25,726 nucleotides of DNA, taken from positions 1-25,726 of the forward strand of contig CALBKW010000086.1 in the NCBI GenBank assembly GCA_937895785.1, given 5' to 3'. Made by a program: the position numbers and the translations under genes. The notes under the pieces were generated by a model. It was not told where the DNA came from and made no database searches. It saw only the letters and a program-made list of their open reading frames with translations. Source of the stretch: an uncultured Candidatus Melainabacteria bacterium. GTDB lineage: Bacteria; Cyanobacteriota; Vampirovibrionia; Gastranaerophilales; Gastranaerophilaceae. Shown here piece after piece: positions 16,410 through 24,374 of this stretch (position 1 is its first letter; every line of letters begins with the position of its first letter).

Positions 16410-16438
16410 ATTGTATTATCAAAATATAAAATTTGCAA
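16410..16438 (-). promoter_or_regulatory. Promoter of the microprotein-M23-lptD operon
   Basis: On the minus strand TTGCAA (16438-16433) and TACAAT (16415-16410) are separated by 17 bases, about 25 bases upstream of the 34-residue gene's start. This places all three envelope genes under one start site. Confidence 0.6.
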
Positions 16439-16454
16439 TTATTTAAGGCACAAT

Positions 16455-16483
16455 TTGCAAAAAAAGTTAAAATCGTTTAATAT
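16455..16483 (+). promoter_or_regulatory. Possible promoter of the ATPase/TPR gene cluster
   Basis: TTGCAA (16455-16460) and TAATAT (16478-16483) are 17 bases apart, ending only 9 bases before the ATG at 16493, so the transcript would be nearly leaderless. No Shine-Dalgarno is seen before that ATG. This is a weak call, divergent from the envelope operon promoter. Confidence 0.3.
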
Positions 16484-16492
16484 ATATCCATA

Positions 16493-16618
16493 ATGAAATA
16501 TAAGTTTGAAAATATATTTTTAGATGAAAAAGAGTTGATGTCACTTAATAGTGATATGATTGACCCAATATTAATTGACAACAACAGTTCACAATTAAAA
16601 GAAATTTATGAGTTTTAA
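16493..16618 (+). pseudogene. N-terminal fragment of the ATPase/TPR protein, ended by an in-frame TAA
   Basis: An ATG opens 41 codons ending ...LKEIYEF, then TAA at 16616-16618. The same frame continues without a break as NEHPILYLNGFLGTGK, a beta strand plus P-loop that joins directly to the long downstream frame. The two parts together give a normal NTPase N-terminus (short leader, strand, Walker A), while the downstream frame on its own begins in the middle of the P-loop. A single T-to-A change (TTA Leu to TAA) would explain the stop. It could be a true nonsense mutation, an assembly error or programmed read-through; other genes in this window end in TAA normally, so a reassigned code is unlikely. 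Confidence 0.6.
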
Positions 16619-16651
16619 AATGAACATCCAATCCTATATTTAAATGGATTT

Positions 16652-19141
16652 TTGGGTACTGGCAAAGTTCAGCTAGTGAATTATTCTCTAAATTTTCTTT
16701 CTCAAGATACCATTGTTTTAAAACACAATTGCTTTGAAACAACGATTCTTGACGATATTTTCTTAACATTCTTTGAAGAATTTAAAAAACTAGAAGCACA
16801 AAAAGTTATCATCAGACCTAACATCAAGTCTGAAAACTTTAATCAAAAAATTCACTCTTATTTTTCAACAATTGAAAAACCTATACTGATAGTTTTGGAT
16901 TCTTTTGAATCACTTACAGAAGAGAATAGAAAAGAAATCACCGATTTTCTTCTTCACTTAACAACATTCCATAAAGTTAAGACCATTCTTGTAGGTAGAA
17001 CTTTTAAGGCAAGTCAATTCCCTGAAAAGTTAACTATTGACAGAGTTTCAACAACACCATTAGATAAAACATTATTTGAAAAATACCTTAAAAACAACAA
17101 AATAAAATATAATCAAAAAATACTTGATGATTTATACAAGTATACAAGAGGTTACCATTTCTTTATTAACTTAACCGTTGAAATATTAAAGGAAAAACAA
17201 CTTCCACCTGAAACTTTTTTAGAAAATTTCAAAAAAAGTTTTATGAATTACTATGAATACTTGGAAAAAGAGTCTATAGACCTAGTTCCAGCTATTGCAG
17301 TTAGATTTTTCTGGTTGTTATGCTTATTCAGACATGGCGTTAGCATAACTCTATTGAAGCAATTGAAGCTTTACGATGATGACGTAATTTCAATACTATT
17401 GAAAAATAAAATTCTTACAAAGGACAATAACCAAATATACGTTCAAGATTACTTTAAAGAACAAATAGATGTAACTATACCTCAAAATGTAGCATTAAAG
17501 TTACATCAAAACATTATTGATATTTATGAGGCACAATTACCGTTGAAACCACTAGAAAGAACTATCCTTCTTTCTAGACAAACAATGAGAAAAGAAATTG
17601 AATATCACTCTTTATTCTTGCCTAAAAAACAAATTGCGCCAAACGAGCACGGTTCTGGATTGACTTATGTAACTTATTCAAAAGAGGCTAAAAAACCAGT
17701 TACACCACAATCACAACCTCAAAATCAAGTGAACAATCCTCAACCGCAGACACCTCAACCAGTTCAACCGCAACAAAATAATAATCAACAGGGTCAATGG
17801 GTTTCTACAAAAGATTACTCTCAACAAGTGGCACAACCTCAGCAACAAGCGCCTCAGCAAGCTCAAACTACAAATGTCGACTTGAGTAAACTAGGTTTTG
17901 ATGTTAAAGATTTACCATTTAAATTAACTCCGCAAGAAATGGAAATGCTTGCGGCTAGTGTTGCTAGCATTCAAGAAGCTCACGAAAAGAATGCATTAAA
18001 CCTTAATCAACAACAAACAACTCCACAACAAGCTCAACCATCAGCACAACAAGTTTCGCAACAAAGCGAACCTGATGAAGAAATTAAAATTACGCTTGAA
18101 GATATCGTAAACTTTGCAAAACAACAAGAAACTGAATATCAATATGCAAAGATGATTGAGTTGTATCAAAAAGCTTTAACTTATACAGAAGACAATGATT
18201 ATTACAATTATTTACCACTAATTTACACAAAATTAGGCTTGGCTTATCAAAAAATGTCGGATTGGGAAAATTCTTTAAAATACTATGAATTAGCACGAGA
18301 ATTTTATGAACAAACAACAGAAAAAGTTAAAGAAAACTACATAAAACTAAGCATTGCAAACTTGTATTATGAAACCTACAAACCAGACAAGGCTAAGAAC
18401 TTGTTAATGGATATCATTAATTCAAATGGCATGCCTGAAATTTTAATCACCAAAACTTATATAGCATTTGCCAATATTGAAGACAGCTTATCCAATATTA
18501 ATAGTGCTTACGAATATTATAAAAAAGCGATTGCGCTTTCTAACACATCAATGGACACTGAAACCTTGTCTGAATTGTATTTCAAATTTGCATTGATTGC
18601 GGATGACAAAGGTGATACACAATCTGCATTAGAATATTACAACAAGTGCATAAACTTGAGTAGTGACGAAAAGTTAAACAAATATTTGTCGGCAGCATAT
18701 TCAAATCTTGCCACACTTCATTTTGAAAGAAATGAAGCTCAAACAGCGGCTAAATATTTCACAAAAGCATACGAACTAGATGAAAACAACGGCAACTATG
18801 ATGGAATGTATTTCTCTGCAACAAAATTAGCACAACTGGCTCAAAAGAATTTTCCAGAAAAGGCTATTGAATACCTAGTTAGAGCAAAAGAATGCGCTAG
18901 AAAATTAAACGACACCTTCTACATTGCTTCTGCGGTGCTTGCAACTGGTGACTTTTACTATTCTAGAAAAGAAAACGAAATGGCACTTAGAGAGTATTTA
19001 AATGCTTATAAAATTGCGAAAGATGAATTTAGCAAAGATAATTTAAGCAAGATTCAAATGAGAATTGATGATATTAAGTTTAGAATAGGTTTTGAAGCCT
19101 TTAACAAGATAGAGACAGAATTTAAAAATGGACAACACTAA
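16652..19141 (+). CDS. P-loop ATPase-like and TPR protein (5'-truncated by upstream stop)
   Basis: An open frame of 829 codons from a TTG at 16652 that has no convincing ribosome binding site; the first in-frame ATG is at codon 198. The first 130 residues look like a STAND/AAA-type NTPase: GTGKVQL is the end of a Walker A whose usual Ser/Thr after Lys is Val, and ILIVLD (78-83) is a Walker B. A helical and winged-helix-like region follows to about 320. A low-complexity Q/P linker spans about 348-475. About eight TPR-like helical pairs run from 485 to 820 (A-x-x-Y-Y-x-K-A-x-x-L pattern). This layout suggests a signalling or scaffolding ATPase. Its last 14 bases overlap rsmG. With the stop at 16616 the NTPase part may be unmade or inactive. 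Confidence 0.75.
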   Translation: MGTGKVQLVNYSLNFLSQDTIVLKHNCFETTILDDIFLTFFEEFKKLEAQKVIIRPNIKSENFNQKIHSYFSTIEKPILIVLDSFESLTEENRKEITDFLLHLTTFHKVKTILVGRTFKASQFPEKLTIDRVSTTPLDKTLFEKYLKNNKIKYNQKILDDLYKYTRGYHFFINLTVEILKEKQLPPETFLENFKKSFMNYYEYLEKESIDLVPAIAVRFFWLLCLFRHGVSITLLKQLKLYDDDVISILLKNKILTKDNNQIYVQDYFKEQIDVTIPQNVALKLHQNIIDIYEAQLPLKPLERTILLSRQTMRKEIEYHSLFLPKKQIAPNEHGSGLTYVTYSKEAKKPVTPQSQPQNQVNNPQPQTPQPVQPQQNNNQQGQWVSTKDYSQQVAQPQQQAPQQAQTTNVDLSKLGFDVKDLPFKLTPQEMEMLAASVASIQEAHEKNALNLNQQQTTPQQAQPSAQQVSQQSEPDEEIKITLEDIVNFAKQQETEYQYAKMIELYQKALTYTEDNDYYNYLPLIYTKLGLAYQKMSDWENSLKYYELAREFYEQTTEKVKENYIKLSIANLYYETYKPDKAKNLLMDIINSNGMPEILITKTYIAFANIEDSLSNINSAYEYYKKAIALSNTSMDTETLSELYFKFALIADDKGDTQSALEYYNKCINLSSDEKLNKYLSAAYSNLATLHFERNEAQTAAKYFTKAYELDENNGNYDGMYFSATKLAQLAQKNFPEKAIEYLVRAKECARKLNDTFYIASAVLATGDFYYSRKENEMALREYLNAYKIAKDEFSKDNLSKIQMRIDDIKFRIGFEAFNKIETEFKNGQH

Positions 19142-19727
19142 GACATTTCAAAAGTTTCAAGAAATATTTTTAGAAAAGAATAAGTTTTTAAACTTAATCT
19201 CTAAAAAGGATGCAAAATATTTGCGGGAAAAGCATATCCAAGATTCTCTTGCGATAAAACTTTTCTTTGAAAGACACAAAAAGAACTACAAAAACTTACT
19301 TGATATCGGAACAGGTGGCGGTTTCCCTGCTCTACCAATTGCAATTGAATATCCAAATCTTCAAGTTGTTGGAATTGATAGTATCCGCAAAAAGATTGTT
19401 GCTATTGATGAATTTGCAAAGACACTTGATTTGAAAAACTTTACAGCCGTATGTGATAGAGTTGAGAATTTAAAAGAACAAAAGTTTGATATCATTACAA
19501 GTAGAGCAGTTGCAAAATTGGAACAAATTATAAGATATGCACTTCCATTATTAGATAAAAATGGATATTTGGTAGTTTACAAATCAATACTTGTTCAAGA
19601 CGAAATAAAAGATGCTGAAAAAATCTTAAAAAAATTCAAAGCAAAAGTGGTAGATATTATTGAATACCAACTGAAAACTGATGAAGATGTCTTTGAAAGA
19701 AACTTGGTGGTAATAAAACATGTCTAG
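19128..19727 (+). CDS. rsmG: 16S rRNA (guanine(527)-N7)-methyltransferase RsmG
   Basis: A 199-residue SAM-dependent methyltransferase that modifies G527 of 16S rRNA. Family marks are LNLISKKD near residues 21-28, then IQDSL (37-41), the SAM-binding LLDIGTGGGFPALPIAI (57-73) and TSRAVAKLE, all typical of GidB/RsmG and close to full length. The ATG lies inside the end of the TPR gene (14-base overlap) and its own end overlaps the next gene by 8 bases, so the genes are cotranscribed and probably coupled. In many bacteria gidB is next to gidA or parAB, which is not the case here. Confidence 0.93.
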   Translation: MDNTKTFQKFQEIFLEKNKFLNLISKKDAKYLREKHIQDSLAIKLFFERHKKNYKNLLDIGTGGGFPALPIAIEYPNLQVVGIDSIRKKIVAIDEFAKTLDLKNFTAVCDRVENLKEQKFDIITSRAVAKLEQIIRYALPLLDKNGYLVVYKSILVQDEIKDAEKILKKFKAKVVDIIEYQLKTDEDVFERNLVVIKHV

Positions 19728-20067
19728 TATCCGACCATTTTTGCCAATAATTATGCTAACAATCTCTAATGTTTTTATGACATTTGCTTGGTACGGTCAC
19801 TTAAAGTACAAAAGCACGGCTTTATGGGTAGTAATCATAGTTAGCTGGGGAATTGCTTTTTTAGAATACTGTTTTCAAGTGCCAGCAAACAGAATTGGGC
19901 ATGAATATTACTCTGCCGCGCAATTAAAAACCATACAAGAAATTATCACATTAATTGTATTTTCAATTTTTTCTGTGCTATATTTAAAAGAGCAATTCAA
20001 ATGGAATTACCTTGTAGGATTTGTATTCATAATCCTTGCGGCATTTTTCATTTTCAAAAAGTGGTAA
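19720..20067 (+). CDS. DUF486 (DMT-like) small membrane protein
   Basis: A 115-residue protein with four hydrophobic helices. It closely follows the DUF486 pattern: ISNVFMTFAWYGHLKYK near the N-terminus, SWGIAFLEYCFQVPANRIG in the middle, AQLKTIQEIITL, then YLKEQFKWNYLVGF. The family resembles a half-size drug/metabolite transporter and probably works as a dimer, but its substrate is unknown. The ATG is inside the end of rsmG. It ends 23 bases before the response-regulator gene. Confidence 0.93.
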   Translation: MSSIRPFLPIIMLTISNVFMTFAWYGHLKYKSTALWVVIIVSWGIAFLEYCFQVPANRIGHEYYSAAQLKTIQEIITLIVFSIFSVLYLKEQFKWNYLVGFVFIILAAFFIFKKW

Positions 20068-20090
20068 TACCGCTAGAAAGAACCTAAAAG

Positions 20091-20762
20091 TTGGATAACA
20101 AAAAGATTAAAATTTATATAATTGAAGATTATATTTTAACAAGAATTTCTTATGTTAAACATTTTGAAGCTGACGAAGATTTAGAAGTTTTAGGCAACTT
20201 CGGAACAGCAGAAGAATGCCTTTCTGCTATGGAGAAAGAACCCGCTGATATCGTAATGATAGATTTAGGTCTTCCGACAATGAACGGCATTCAAGCAACA
20301 AAATATTTGAAAGAAAAATATCCAAGTACAAAGTCAATCATATTGACTTCTCACGAAGATGAAAACGAAATTATGGCAAGCATTGCTTGTGGAGCAAGAG
20401 GATACATTTTAAAAGAAATGCCATTGGAAAAAATTACAGAAATTATAAAAGCTGTAAATATTGGTGCATATTTCTTTGACGAAAAGATTGAGCATATTCC
20501 TCTTGGTGTAATTCCAGAACCAAAATCAACCAATTTTGATAATTTATATGATACACCAGAGCTTAAAAATAGACTTACAGAGCGTGAATTAGAAGTTTTG
20601 CGCCTACTTGTACAAGGCAAAACTAATCCTGAAATTGCCAAAGAATTGTTTGTTTCAGCTAATACCGTAAAAGCACACGTAGGTTCAATTATCACAAAAT
20701 TAGAAGTTACAGATCGTGTTCAAGCTGTTGTAAAAGCACTTCAATTAAGACTTGTAAAATAA
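20091..20762 (+). CDS. NarL/FixJ-type two-component response regulator
   Basis: A 223-residue cytoplasmic regulator. The receiver domain (about 5-122) has the acidic pair E12-D13, the phospho-accepting D58 in VMIDLGLP, T86 in ILTSHED and K108 in YILKE, so it should be phosphorylatable. A linker of about 35 residues leads to a C-terminal LuxR-type helix-turn-helix (LTERELEVLRLLVQGKTNPEIA, then ANTVKAHV), which binds DNA as a dimer. The start is taken as TTG at 20091; the preceding sequence has only a weak A-rich binding site, so the start is less certain than the rest. It is followed after 104 bases by a histidine kinase on the same strand, its likely partner. The controlled genes cannot be read from the sequence. 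Confidence 0.9.
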   Translation: MDNKKIKIYIIEDYILTRISYVKHFEADEDLEVLGNFGTAEECLSAMEKEPADIVMIDLGLPTMNGIQATKYLKEKYPSTKSIILTSHEDENEIMASIACGARGYILKEMPLEKITEIIKAVNIGAYFFDEKIEHIPLGVIPEPKSTNFDNLYDTPELKNRLTERELEVLRLLVQGKTNPEIAKELFVSANTVKAHVGSIITKLEVTDRVQAVVKALQLRLVK

Positions 20763-20782
20763 TTTTCAAAAATGCAACACTT

Positions 20783-20811
20783 TTTCAAAAAAAATTACCC
20801 GACCGTGTAAT
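20783..20811 (+). promoter_or_regulatory. Possible promoter for the histidine kinase gene
   Basis: TTTCAA (20783-20788) and TGTAAT (20806-20811) are 17 bases apart in the 104-base gap upstream of the kinase. The -35 match is poor and the -10 good. If real, the kinase can be expressed apart from the response regulator. Confidence 0.25.
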
Positions 20812-20866
20812 AGCGTAACTAATATTTTTTATGGTAATTTATCGTAAATAAAAGGTAAATAACAAT

Positions 20867-22153
20867 ATGGTACACAAATTCGGAAAAAGTTTAATAATTT
20901 TATCTGTTGTGCTGTTAGCAACAGCCGTTGTTGTTTACAGTAATTTTAATATTAAAATGAATCTTTTTGATTCAATTACTTCTATTGTCGTTTTTTGGCT
21001 TTTGTATGTTTTATATGTAAGAAATAATGAATTAAGACAAGTAAAAGGAGAATATAAAAAGCAAAAAGATCAATTGCATGATGTTCTTGAATATTCAACA
21101 AACTGGATTGCATACAAAGATATAGATGGCAAAATTACAGGTTGTAACGATGTAGTTTGCGCATTTTTTGAACTTCCAAGAAACGAAATTATTGGAAGAA
21201 ACATGTTTGAATATTTTACACCTGAAGAGGCAGAAAAAATTGATAATTATGAAAAACTAGTTATAAAAACTAAAAAAACAGTTGACTACAACATCGAAAT
21301 TAAAAGAAATGGTGACATTGAATATTTCCATGTAATAAAATCACCATTGCTAGATGAGAAGGATAATGTTTGTGGTACTTCTACCATTTGCGTAAATACA
21401 ACGGAAGCAACATTTTCAACAAAAGTTAAGGAATTGTACACTGAATCGTTAGCACATGACTTTAAAAACCCGATTTTAGCTCAATACAAAGCTCTTGAAG
21501 CTCTAAAATCAGGTATTTTAGGCGAATTAAATTCTGAACAAATGGAAATAGTACAACAAATTAGTAGCTCTTGCAAATTTGTAGAACAAATGTTGAATGC
21601 TCAATTATCAAATTTCAAATATAGCATGATTTCACACACTATTACGCCCGTTGATATTGATATATCTGACTTTATCGAAAACTACGTCAAAGATATAAAA
21701 CCAATGATTGATGGCAAATGTTTAACATTAGAATATCTTGTTGAACCTAAAATCACGATTATTAACGACAAAGCGCTTATAACAAGAGCCATTATGAACG
21801 TTATTTTCAATGCAATCGCACATTCTGCTGAAAATACAACCTTCTACATTAGCGCAAAACAAAAACATAACACCGTGGAGTTTTATATTGAAAATTACTG
21901 CATAAAAGGTCAATTTAACCAAGAAACCTTGAACCAATTGTTTGAAAGATTTGCACTTGCAAGAGAACGTTTCCGTCAAGTTGGGGCTGGAATTGGCTTG
22001 TATATCGTTAAAGAAATTGTTAAAGTGTTAGACGGTAATTTATATTTAAAAGTTCAAGAATCTGATTTAGAACATTACGACAAGTTCCAAATAAAATTCT
22101 CAATTCCTAAAAACATCTCGTACTTAAAAGACAAATTCTTCAACTTTAAATAA
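20867..22153 (+). CDS. PAS-domain sensor histidine kinase
   Basis: A 428-residue inner-membrane kinase. Two hydrophobic segments (about 7-24 and 34-51) enclose almost no external loop, so the signal is probably sensed inside the cell or in the membrane. A short coiled coil and a PAS domain follow (about 70-180). The HisKA domain has H197 in SLAHDFKNP. The ATPase domain has an N-box (IMNVIFNAIAHS, 309-320) and a G2 box (GAGIGLYIVKEI, 373-384). The expected D-x-G-x-G (G1) box is not recognisable: the place reads FYIENYCIKGQF, so ATP binding may be altered. The ATG has AAAGG 11 bases upstream. It is probably the partner of the response regulator just before it. Its end overlaps the convergent umuC gene by 8 bases. 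Confidence 0.9.
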   Translation: MVHKFGKSLIILSVVLLATAVVVYSNFNIKMNLFDSITSIVVFWLLYVLYVRNNELRQVKGEYKKQKDQLHDVLEYSTNWIAYKDIDGKITGCNDVVCAFFELPRNEIIGRNMFEYFTPEEAEKIDNYEKLVIKTKKTVDYNIEIKRNGDIEYFHVIKSPLLDEKDNVCGTSTICVNTTEATFSTKVKELYTESLAHDFKNPILAQYKALEALKSGILGELNSEQMEIVQQISSSCKFVEQMLNAQLSNFKYSMISHTITPVDIDISDFIENYVKDIKPMIDGKCLTLEYLVEPKITIINDKALITRAIMNVIFNAIAHSAENTTFYISAKQKHNTVEFYIENYCIKGQFNQETLNQLFERFALARERFRQVGAGIGLYIVKEIVKVLDGNLYLKVQESDLEHYDKFQIKFSIPKNISYLKDKFFNFK

Positions 22154-23303
22154 ATCCTGTTTTAATCGAGTTTTTACCGAATTTTGCTTCAATTCTATCT
22201 ATTGAAGCTGATAGTTTTTCAAGTTTTTCATTTTTGACTTCATCAAACAAGCCCATTTGAATATTCTCAGTACAGTTCAAATTTGCAAGCCATACACCTG
22301 TTGAGCGGTACAACAAGTTTTTGTCATAAATTTTATCAAACAACTCAAATGCTATTTTAGAAATTTCAAGTTCTGAATTTGTTGAACCAGTAATGCTTTT
22401 TTTATCTGAATAGACAACAAAGTCGCTAGACTTCAGCATAACTCCAATTTGAGAGGTTTTTCCATTATGTTTACGCATTTTTCTGCAAGCATCTTTTATA
22501 TGACGGTTAAGCTCGTTTTTTAAAAAATCAATATTATTTGTACTTGGCGCGAAGGTACTTGTTTCTTGTAAAGATTTTGGCGCATCTGGAATATTTTTAA
22601 TCTTGCTGATAGATTCGCCTAAAAGCTCGTGTTTTAATTCAACCGTTGTTATTGAAAACTTTTTCTTTAACCATTCATCTTGACAATTTACAAACTCTTG
22701 GCAAGTAATAATTCCCTCTTTGTTTAGCGCAACTTTCATTCTGCGCCCTATTCCGCAAATTTCATCGATGTTTGTTTTTGGCAAAATCTTTTTTAATTTT
22801 GATTTTCCTATCAAATAAACACCACCTGTGTTTTTTGCATAATCGCTTGCAAATTTAGCCAAAGTTTTTGTTGTACTAACTCCTATTGATACAGGAATAT
22901 CAACCTCATCTAAAATTTTTTGTCTTAAAAATTGTGCTAAATCATAATAATTTTTGCGGTAAAGCTTGCATAGCCCCGTAAAATCAACAAAACCCTCGTC
23001 AATAGAACATATTTCAACATTTGGACTGAAATCTTTTAAAACCGCCATTACACGTTTTGAGTATTCCCTATAAATATCGTGGTGACAATCAACATAAGTT
23101 ACCCCTTTAAAATCTCTTTTTGCAAGATAACAAGGGTGTCCCATTTGAACCCCCATTTTTTTCGCTTCTTTTGAACGTGATAAAATGCAACCGCCAACAC
23201 TACCAATTACGCATACTGGTTTGCCTTTCAATGCAGGATTTTCAGCTTGTTCGCAAGAAACAAAAAATGAATCACAATCTATTAATGCAAAAACTTTAGA
23301 CAT
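22146..23303 (-). CDS. umuC: UmuC-type Y-family translesion DNA polymerase
   Basis: A 385-residue error-prone polymerase when started at the ATG at 23303; an in-frame ATG six codons earlier is possible but lies on a TATAAT-like sequence. Metal-binding acidic residues are present: D9 in ALIDCDSFF, and D102-E103 in SIDEGFVD. FF at 13-14 is near the usual steric gate. PVSIGVSTTKTLAKFASD and CGIGRRM mark the palm/thumb regions and the HhH. The little-finger domain follows, and QMGLFDE near the C-terminus is a good beta-clamp binding motif. Full-length UmuC is about 420 residues, so this is slightly short but looks complete. No umuD is next to it and no LexA site was recognised. DinB (Pol IV) is the alternative; the C-terminal end favours UmuC. 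Confidence 0.88.
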   Translation of the reverse strand: MSKVFALIDCDSFFVSCEQAENPALKGKPVCVIGSVGGCILSRSKEAKKMGVQMGHPCYLAKRDFKGVTYVDCHHDIYREYSKRVMAVLKDFSPNVEICSIDEGFVDFTGLCKLYRKNYYDLAQFLRQKILDEVDIPVSIGVSTTKTLAKFASDYAKNTGGVYLIGKSKLKKILPKTNIDEICGIGRRMKVALNKEGIITCQEFVNCQDEWLKKKFSITTVELKHELLGESISKIKNIPDAPKSLQETSTFAPSTNNIDFLKNELNRHIKDACRKMRKHNGKTSQIGVMLKSSDFVVYSDKKSITGSTNSELEISKIAFELFDKIYDKNLLYRSTGVWLANLNCTENIQMGLFDEVKNEKLEKLSASIDRIEAKFGKNSIKTGFI

Positions 23304-23315
23304 AATAAAATTATA

Positions 23316-23375
23316 CAACATTTTTCAAAATTACACTACACAACATTTATTAAACTTTTATACAACACAACATTT
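23316..23375. repeat. Three CAACATTT direct repeats between umuC and the glycosyltransferase gene
   Basis: CAACATTT occurs at 23316-23323, 23341-23348 and 23368-23375, at intervals of 25 and 27 bases, each within a longer ACAACATTTW match. On the minus strand they read AAATGTTGT in front of umuC. The spacing of about two and a half helical turns suggests a regulator binding array, but low-complexity AT sequence could give the same by chance. Confidence 0.4.
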
Positions 23376-23418
23376 TCATGGTAAAATTTACCTACAAGAA
23401 TTTAAAAGTTATAAGATT

Positions 23419-24342
23419 ATGTTTAAAACAATAAAAGAAGTTGCCAGTGCAATTATTTATAGAAAAAATTGGGCAAACAAACTATCGAAAAAAGATATTC
23501 ACACATTAAACAAAATACCAGAACAAATCATGGTATCAATATGCGTGCCCACATACAACACACCGTTAAAAACTTTAGAAAAATGTATTTATTCTATTTT
23601 AGCTCAAGACTATAATGAATATGAAATCATTATAAGTGATGACTCTTCAAATGACAGTGTTAAAAATTTCATTTCAAAAATTAAAGACTCAAGGATTAGA
23701 TATTATCGTAACGAAAGACCTTTTGGTTCTCCTAAAAATTGGAATGAAGCGATAAAAAAAGCACAAGGAAAATATATTAAAATTATGCACCATGACGATA
23801 TGTTTTTTGCAAAAAATGCATTATCAAAAATGGTTGCAATGATGAATAAAAATAAAAATTGCAATATTGGATTTACACGTTCAGTAGATATATATTTTTC
23901 ACCTTATAGATACACACATAGGCGAACCAAAAAATATATAAATAAAATAAAAAAAGACTGTCTTTGCTTATTTTTACGCACATATTTTTCAACACCAAGT
24001 TGTTGTATTTTCAAAAATAAGCAAAATACACGATTTGACGAAAACACAAAATGGTTTGTAGATATAGATTTATACATAACTGAAATTCTTAAAAATAATT
24101 CCCAATTCGCATATTGTAACGAGGAACTTGTTGCGATTATTGGTGATAAAAATAATGTTAGTTCTTGTTATGAATCAGATTTTGAATTACAAACTAGAGA
24201 AGCTCTTTATTGCTATAAAAAATTTAAAAAATTTATAAAACAATCCAAATATAAAAAAGAAATAGAAAAATCAATAAAAAACTTATATTCAAAAATAAAA
24301 AACAAATCAAACATTGATAAGGATAATATATTCTTTTCATAA
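23419..24342 (+). CDS. Family 2 glycosyltransferase
   Basis: A 307-residue GT-A enzyme when started at the ATG at 23419. The open frame extends further upstream, but that part is antisense to umuC and has no protein-like features. The N-terminal pattern is that of GT2: VSICVPTYNTPLKTLEKCI, then ILAQDYNEYEIIISDDSSNDS with the first acidic pair at 74-75, and MHHDD (123-127) at the place of the DxD-like nucleotide-sugar site. The C-terminal half is rich in K, C, F and Y and has no membrane helix. It probably transfers a sugar onto a surface glycan on the cytoplasmic side; donor and acceptor are unknown. Binding site before the start is weak. Codon use is more A-rich (AAA, ATA, AAT) than in the genes to the left. 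Confidence 0.85.
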   Translation: MFKTIKEVASAIIYRKNWANKLSKKDIHTLNKIPEQIMVSICVPTYNTPLKTLEKCIYSILAQDYNEYEIIISDDSSNDSVKNFISKIKDSRIRYYRNERPFGSPKNWNEAIKKAQGKYIKIMHHDDMFFAKNALSKMVAMMNKNKNCNIGFTRSVDIYFSPYRYTHRRTKKYINKIKKDCLCLFLRTYFSTPSCCIFKNKQNTRFDENTKWFVDIDLYITEILKNNSQFAYCNEELVAIIGDKNNVSSCYESDFELQTREALYCYKKFKKFIKQSKYKKEIEKSIKNLYSKIKNKSNIDKDNIFFS

Positions 24343-24374
24343 AATATATCATCAAAAATAGAGAAGGAAATTCA

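Noticed and set aside
16616..16618. Stop-codon reassignment as the explanation for the in-frame TAA
   Set aside because: Many other genes here (for example pgi, slt, the kinase) end in TAA at the expected family length, so TAA works as a stop.
17690..18075. Repetitive CAA/CCT-rich stretch as a possible repeat array or CRISPR
   Set aside because: It is a Gln/Pro-rich coding linker with irregular codon runs, without constant repeats and spacers.
23304..23321. Earlier ATG at 23321 as the umuC start
   Set aside because: The extra six residues are not part of the family pattern, there is no ribosome binding site before it, and it overlaps a TATAAT sequence that could be the gene's -10 element.
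23185..23418. A possible 78-residue N-terminal extension of the GT2 glycosyltransferase
   Set aside because: It is antisense to the start of umuC, crosses the shared promoter region, and the family normally begins near the VSICVPTYN strand, shortly after the ATG at 23419.
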